Below, piece after piece: positions 6,688-10,586 of a stretch of DNA of 10,586 bases. Both the position numbers and the translations under genes were made by a program. Source of the stretch: Candidatus Merdimorpha stercoravium (GTDB taxonomy: Bacteria > Bacteroidota > Bacteroidia > Flavobacteriales > UBA1820); assembly GCA_018715295.1 (NCBI GenBank), contig DVLY01000057.1, forward strand, positions 1 through 10,586, in the 5' to 3' direction. A model generated the notes under the pieces. The model was not told the DNA's origin. It saw only the letters and a program-made list of their open reading frames with translations, and did no database searches. Numbering within the stretch: the stretch's first letter is position 1; each line of letters starts with the position of its first letter.

Positions 6688-8592
6688 ATGAAAACGACCG
6701 CCGATGCCGATGAACTCCTGCGCCGCTACTGGGGGCACGAGTGTCTGCGCCCTGCCCAACGCAAGGCCATCGAAGCGGTATTGGCCGCTCGGGATACCTT
6801 GGCCATCCTGCCTACTGGAGGAGGCAAATCGGTGTGCTATCAGATACCGGCCTTGCTGCTCGACGGGGTAACGCTGGTCGTCTCCCCGCTCATCGCCCTG
6901 ATGGAAGACCAGGTGAAAGCCCTCTCCCGAAAAGGCATCCCGGCGGCTTGCATCAACAGTTCGCTTCCGGCTTCCGAGATCGCCCTGCGCCTCGACCAGG
7001 CGGCGAACGGGGCGCTCAAACTCCTGTACCTCACGCCCGAACGCATCGCCACCGAGAGTTTTGCGCGGATGGCGCGCTACCTGCCGGTGTCGCTGCTGGC
7101 GGTGGACGAGGCGCACTGCATCTCCCAATGGGGACACGACTTCCGCCCGACTTACCGCGAGATCGTCCGGGCGAGGGATTTCTTCCCTGCCCCCACGATC
7201 GCCCTCACGGCTACCGCTACCCGCCAGACGGCGGCCGATATTTGCCGAAGCCTGCGTTTTTCCGAGGATTTCCAGGTGGTGCGCGAGTCGTTCCGCCGGG
7301 AAAACATTTCCTACCAGGTGGTGGAAAACGAATCGGTCGCTACCGAGTTGCTGGAGCTGCTGCGGGAAGACCCGCAAGGGTGCGCCATCGTGTATTGCGG
7401 TACGCGTGCCGAGGTGCTGGCTACGGCGCGGATGCTGGAAGAAAACGGTATCTCGGCCGGAGAATACCATGCGGGCTTGTCCGCTGCGATCCGCTCGCGG
7501 GCTTTGCGCAAGTGGATCGAGGGAGAAAAGCGCGTAATGGTGGCTACCAATGCGTTCGGCATGGGGATCGACAAGGCGGACGTGCGGCTGGTGGTGCACC
7601 GGTACATCCCTCCTTCGCCGGAGGATTATTTCCAACAGGCCGGCCGGGCGGGACGCGACGGACGCCCGTCCCGGGCGGTGATCCTCTACGACCGCAAGGC
7701 GATCGCGACCCTGCGCCGCCGCAGCACTTCAGGGATCGCCCCGGAAGAGGTGCTGAAGGTGTACCGGCTGCTCTGCGCGTACTGCGGATTGGGTGAAGGC
7801 GAGGCGCCGGAGGGAAAATACGCGTTTTCGCCCGAGGATTTCTTTCCGCGCTGTCCCCTGCCGGAGGCCGAGGTGCGGGAGGCTTTGGATACGTTGGTGC
7901 GCACGGGGATCCTTGTCTTTCCGGATGGCGAAAACCTCGTCCCCCGGGTGCGCATTCTGGCCTCGCCGGAGGAATGCCGGCAACTGGACCGGGGAGTGGC
8001 GGCCCGCGCGCTGGAAGCCTTGACCCGCAGTTGCGAGGGGATTTTCAGTTACCCGTGCCCGATCGACCCGCAGCAGGTGGCTTCCCTGGCCGAGGCGAGC
8101 GTACAGGATTTCCTGGAAGCTCTCGAGCGGCTTTCCGAGTGGAAAATGATCGAATACTTTCCGGCCAAGCGGTTCCGCCCGCTCTACTTCTGCTCCTCGC
8201 GCTGCGACCGGGCGGTGGGGGAACTGTTGGAACGGACCATCCGGCTGTCGGCCGCCCGACGGAAGGAACGGGTGGAAAAGATGGAGGATTATCTCCGCAC
8301 CCGGGAATGTCGGGCACGCTGGATCGAACTCTACTTCGGAGAGGATCGTCCGGACGATTGCCGGGTGTGCGACAACTGTCTGAAAAGCCTGCGCGGGTCC
8401 ACTCCCCTCGAACAGGCGCTGTGCGGGAAGTCCCTTTCGGCCAAGGCGCTGGCCGAGGCGACGGGGATGAGCCTCGAGCAGACCATCGAGGTGCTGCGGG
8501 AACGGATGGATGCGGGTGTGGTGGAATTCGACGGACGGGGAAAATTTTCCCTTACAAAAAACGCTCGTCCCCCCCGGGGCGGAATCCGTTGA
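6688..8592 (+). CDS. recQ: RecQ-family ATP-dependent DNA helicase with displaced zinc site
   Basis: RecQ helicases unwind DNA 3'-5' in recombination and replication-fork repair. The 634-residue product has LRPAQ (20-24), Walker A LPTGGGKS (41-48), VSPLIALMEDQV (65-76), DEAHCISQWGHDFRP (140-154), TATAT (174-178), GMGIDKADVR (291-300) and QQAGRAGRDG (316-325). A zinc site C541-X16-C558-X2-C561-X2-C564 has exactly the E. coli RecQ spacing, preceded by the usual RRKERVEKMEDYL-type helix, but lies about 215 residues after the helicase core instead of directly behind it. Residues about 350-510, probably helical or winged-helix, fill the gap. No HRDC domain is evident. Start: ATG 6688 is preferred because the domain begins soon after and codons between 6628 and 6687 have poor GC3; ATG 6628 would add 20 K/P-rich residues. 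It is probably co-transcribed with yqaA. Confidence 0.93.
   Translation: MKTTADADELLRRYWGHECLRPAQRKAIEAVLAARDTLAILPTGGGKSVCYQIPALLLDGVTLVVSPLIALMEDQVKALSRKGIPAACINSSLPASEIALRLDQAANGALKLLYLTPERIATESFARMARYLPVSLLAVDEAHCISQWGHDFRPTYREIVRARDFFPAPTIALTATATRQTAADICRSLRFSEDFQVVRESFRRENISYQVVENESVATELLELLREDPQGCAIVYCGTRAEVLATARMLEENGISAGEYHAGLSAAIRSRALRKWIEGEKRVMVATNAFGMGIDKADVRLVVHRYIPPSPEDYFQQAGRAGRDGRPSRAVILYDRKAIATLRRRSTSGIAPEEVLKVYRLLCAYCGLGEGEAPEGKYAFSPEDFFPRCPLPEAEVREALDTLVRTGILVFPDGENLVPRVRILASPEECRQLDRGVAARALEALTRSCEGIFSYPCPIDPQQVASLAEASVQDFLEALERLSEWKMIEYFPAKRFRPLYFCSSRCDRAVGELLERTIRLSAARRKERVEKMEDYLRTRECRARWIELYFGEDRPDDCRVCDNCLKSLRGSTPLEQALCGKSLSAKALAEATGMSLEQTIEVLRERMDAGVVEFDGRGKFSLTKNARPPRGGIR
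8538..8551. other. Perfect 14-bp palindrome at the recQ/fmt convergent overlap
   Basis: GGGAAAATTTTCCC ends one base before the fmt stop codon (complement of TTA, 8552-8554) and lies inside the end of recQ. No ordinary T-tailed terminator was found for either gene here, so this site may be a weak bidirectional stop signal or chance within codons. Confidence 0.3.
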
Positions 8593-9508
8593 GGAAATCC
8601 GCGGCGGCCATCCGCTTTTTGCCTTCGGGCTGTACTTCCTCCAATTCGACAAAACGGTCGGCACAGCCGGCCAGCAGGCGTTTGCCCTCGATACGCACCT
8701 GTCCGTAATACCCTTCGGTGGGGATGTCCGTTACGGCGGCTTTGTAGACTTTCAGGGTAAGGGGTTCGCCTTTGGTCCACAACAGGGTATAGGCACCGGG
8801 AGCGGGCGAGAGTCCGCGCACCAGGTCTACGACTTGGCGGGCACTGCACGTCCAGCGGATGAGGGTGTCGGGTTTGAAGATCTTCGGGGCGGCTTTGGCC
8901 GAGGCTTGGTCGGGTTGCGCCTGGGGGATGGCGGTTCCCTGGCGGAGCTGTTCGACGGTTTCGACCACGAGTCCCCGTCCCATTTCGGCCAGGCGCTGGT
9001 AGAGGCTTCCGAAATCGTCCTGGGGAGCGATGTCCAGGGATCGCTGCAGGAGGATGGCACCGGTGTCGATGTTTTCATCGAGCAGGAAGGTGGTGAGGCC
9101 GGTGCGGGTTTCCCCGTTGATCACGGCCCAGTTGATGGGGGCGGCGCCGCGGTAATCGGGCAAGAGGGAGGCGTGGAGGTTGAACGTTCCCAAGGGGGGA
9201 AGGCTCCATACTTCACGGGGCAGCATGCGGAAGGCGACGACGACGAACAGGTCGGCTTCGAGTGCTTTCAACTGTTGCAGGAAGGTTTCGTCCCGCAGTT
9301 TTTCCGGCTGCAAAAGAGGCAGGTCGTGCGCTTGGGCGTACTCCTTGACGGCACTGGGGGTGAGTTTCTTCCCGCGGCCGGCGGGTTTGTCGGTGGCGGT
9401 AACGACGGCGGCGATATGATAGCCGGCGTTCAACAGGGCGTCGAGTTGCGCAACGGCAAAGGTGGGGGTGCCCATGAATACGATGCGCAGGTCTTTCTTT
9501 TCCTTCAT
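8552..9508 (-). CDS. fmt: Methionyl-tRNA formyltransferase
   Basis: Fmt moves a formyl group from 10-formyl-tetrahydrofolate to Met-tRNA initiator, allowing bacterial translation initiation. The 318-residue product starts with the Rossmann segment RIVFMGTPTFAV (8-19), has TDKPAGRGKKL (39-49), the catalytic segment FNLHASLLPDYRGAAPI (109-125) with N110 and H112, and LLDENIDTGAILL (142-154) with D148. These match E. coli N106, H108 and D144. The C-terminal domain (about 205-318) is the tRNA-binding OB-like fold. The start at MKEKKDL is chosen because it is close to the Rossmann strand and sits just after a good promoter; 76 in-frame upstream residues would cross the promoter and the cloverleaf. 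It is convergent with recQ and overlaps its end by 41 nt. No def gene is beside it here. Confidence 0.96.
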   Translation of the reverse strand: MKEKKDLRIVFMGTPTFAVAQLDALLNAGYHIAAVVTATDKPAGRGKKLTPSAVKEYAQAHDLPLLQPEKLRDETFLQQLKALEADLFVVVAFRMLPREVWSLPPLGTFNLHASLLPDYRGAAPINWAVINGETRTGLTTFLLDENIDTGAILLQRSLDIAPQDDFGSLYQRLAEMGRGLVVETVEQLRQGTAIPQAQPDQASAKAAPKIFKPDTLIRWTCSARQVVDLVRGLSPAPGAYTLLWTKGEPLTLKVYKAAVTDIPTEGYYGQVRIEGKRLLAGCADRFVELEEVQPEGKKRMAAADFLNGFRPGGDERFL

Positions 9509-9529
9509 GCTTCGGGGTTTCTTTTCGGG

Positions 9530-9561
9530 CAAAGATACGCACTGGGGGTGCTGCAGCCAAA
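9530..9561 (-). promoter_or_regulatory. fmt promoter
   Basis: On the minus strand TTTG (9561-9558) lies 20 nt upstream of TATCTTTG (9537-9530), an exact match to TAnnTTTG. The box is 21 nt upstream of the fmt ATG. This is the best two-box promoter in the window. Confidence 0.6.
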
Positions 9562-9585
9562 AGATTGGCCGAAAAACTCGCTCCG

Positions 9586-9688
9586 CTCGATCCCCAAGGG
9601 CGGGCGACCGGGCGCAGCCCGGGAGCGGCCTTACGGCCGCAAGCGCGCCCCAAAGGGCGCGCACGCCCGTCCTTGGGGATATTTCGAG
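9586..9688. repeat. Cloverleaf of nested perfect hairpins in the fmt-tkt intergenic region
   Basis: A 17-nt arm ATCCCCAAGGGCGGGCG (9590-9606) pairs with CGCCCGTCCTTGGGGAT (9664-9680): 16 Watson-Crick pairs plus one G-U on the plus strand. Three hairpins sit inside it: CCGGGC/GCCCGG (9608-9613/9617-9622, loop GCA), GCGGCC/GGCCGC (9625-9630/9635-9640, loop TTAC) and GCGCGCCC/GGGCGCGC (9643-9650/9655-9662, loop CAAA). Linkers are only A, GA, AA and A. CTCG (9586-9589) and CGAG (9685-9688) extend the outer stem beyond a 4-nt bulge. It lies upstream of both flanking promoters, so neither main transcript should contain it. It may be a REP-like or MITE-like repeat, a cruciform-forming site, or an unrecognised RNA. 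It is not a tRNA. Confidence 0.8.
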
Positions 9689-9720
9689 AAAAAACCTGCG
9701 GGAATTTGCCAACAAAACGC

Positions 9721-9728
9721 TACCTTTG
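9721..9728 (+). promoter_or_regulatory. tkt promoter -7 box
   Basis: TACCTTTG is an exact TAnnTTTG match 32 nt upstream of the tkt ATG. A TTTG at 9705-9708 is only 12 nt upstream of it, too close for a usual -33 element, so the upstream box is unclear. The leader is A-rich with no Shine-Dalgarno. Confidence 0.5.
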
Positions 9729-9760
9729 CACGACAAGACATCAACCTTTCATACCAAAAA

Positions 9761-10586
9761 ATGTCAGCCAAATATACCCTCAAAGACCTCTGCACGCAGA
9801 CCCGCAGAGACATCCTGCGCATGATCGGAGCAGTAAACTCCGGACACCCGGGCGGCTCGCTCGGTGCCACGGAATTCATGGTCGGCCTGTTCAACAAAGT
9901 CATGGACCACACCCCCGCACCGTTCGATCCCGACGGACGGGAACAGGACCTCTTCTTCCTGTCCAACGGCCACCTCTCCGCCCTGCTCTATTCCGTGTTA
10001 GCGCGCACCGGTTATTTCCCCGTATCGGAATTGGCCACCTTCCGTCGGCTGAACTCCCGTCTGCAAGGCCATCCCGCCACCAAAGAAGGGCTTCCGGGCA
10101 TCCGCATGGCCTCCGGATCGCTGGGACAAGGCCTCTCGGTAGCCATCGGCGCAGCACTGACCAAAAAGCTCAACGGGGACAAACACCTGGTCTATACCCT
10201 GCACGGCGACGGTGAACTGGAAGAAGGACAAATCTGGGAAGCCATCATGTACGCCGGATCGAAAGGTGTGGACAACCTCGTGGCCACCATCGACGCCAAC
10301 GGCTGCCAGATCGACGGCACGACCGACCAAGTCATGTCTCTGGGCAACCTGGAAGACAAATTCCGCGCTTTCGGCTGGGACGTAGTGCACATCGGCGACG
10401 GCAACGACGTCGAGCAGGTGATCTTCGGCCTCGAAAAAGCCAAAGCCATGACCGGAAAAGGACGCCCCATCGCCGTGATCATGAAGACAATGATGGGCAA
10501 CGGCGTGGACTTCATGATGCATACCCACAAATGGCACGGGCAGGCACCGAACAAGGAACAACTCGAGAAAGCGCTCGCACAAAATC
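9761..10586 (+). CDS. tkt: Transketolase, N-terminal subunit (partial, cut by the right edge)
   Basis: Transketolase moves two-carbon ketol units between sugar phosphates in the non-oxidative pentose phosphate pathway, using thiamine diphosphate. The 275 codons visible cover the N-terminal, diphosphate-binding domain: SGHPGGSLG (27-35), SNGHLS (68-73), the ThDP/Mg motif starting GDGELEEGQ (149-157) and ending at N180 (IDANGCQIDG), and KWHGQAPN (257-264). In split transketolases this WHG..P segment lies close to the C-terminus of a subunit of about 280 residues, so the stop codon should be just outside the window, followed by a gene for the C-terminal half. That split is inferred; a single long transketolase cannot be excluded from this window. 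Start ATG follows AAAAA and a TAnnTTTG promoter. Confidence 0.92.
   Translation, partial: MSAKYTLKDLCTQTRRDILRMIGAVNSGHPGGSLGATEFMVGLFNKVMDHTPAPFDPDGREQDLFFLSNGHLSALLYSVLARTGYFPVSELATFRRLNSRLQGHPATKEGLPGIRMASGSLGQGLSVAIGAALTKKLNGDKHLVYTLHGDGELEEGQIWEAIMYAGSKGVDNLVATIDANGCQIDGTTDQVMSLGNLEDKFRAFGWDVVHIGDGNDVEQVIFGLEKAKAMTGKGRPIAVIMKTMMGNGVDFMMHTHKWHGQAPNKEQLEKALAQN

Noticed and set aside
9586..9688. The cloverleaf as a tRNA or as an ordinary rho-independent terminator
   Set aside because: The outer stem is 17 bp, and there is no T-loop sequence or CCA-type end. On the plus strand A-rich, not T-rich, sequence follows; on the minus strand a TTTTT tract follows only after 13 more bases, and no upstream leftward gene needs termination there.
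9565..10215. A 216-codon plus-strand frame through the cloverleaf into tkt
   Set aside because: Different frame from the clear transketolase sequence, with low-complexity R/P/A-rich translation typical of a shadow frame.

Overview
The window looks like chromosomal core sequence from a GC-rich member of the Bacteroidota, probably Bacteroidales, with an Alistipes/Rikenellaceae-like base composition. Three things support this. Start codons are preceded by A-rich leaders with almost no Shine-Dalgarno sequence. Promoter-like boxes matching the Bacteroidota -7 consensus TAnnTTTG sit upstream of several genes. Transketolase appears to be split into separate N- and C-terminal subunits. The genus assignment is inference; no rRNA gene is present.

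Layout, left to right. 1-137: no gene seen; probably the leader of a leftward gene beyond the edge. 138-498: a compact leftward regulatory block holding the clpB terminator, a possible promoter, a gene-free stretch of about 270 nt ending in a second intrinsic terminator (a candidate small RNA), and another promoter. 518-4051: two leftward genes, clpB (disaggregase) and, upstream of it, xth (exonuclease III). 4052-4255: a divergent promoter region with a perfect hairpin in the presumed phoH leader. 4256-8592: a rightward cluster phoH, purC, yqaA-like membrane protein, recQ; the first three are nearly contiguous or overlapping, and recQ follows after a short gap. 8552-9508: fmt, leftward, overlapping the 3' end of recQ by 41 nt. 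9509-9760: a divergent promoter region holding a striking cloverleaf of nested perfect hairpins. 9761-10586: the start of the transketolase N-terminal subunit, cut by the window edge.

The protein-coding content is housekeeping: protein disaggregation (ClpB), DNA repair (Xth, RecQ), purine synthesis (PurC), translation initiation (Fmt), RNA/stress-linked ATPase (PhoH) and pentose phosphate metabolism (Tkt). The members of the phoH-purC-yqaA-recQ cluster have no obvious shared pathway, so co-transcription is read from spacing alone.

The parts no standard gene call explains are non-coding: the cloverleaf at 9586-9688 and the candidate leftward RNA at about 161-430. These are the best places to look for something undescribed. 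No mobile-element gene, CRISPR array, tRNA or rRNA was seen.
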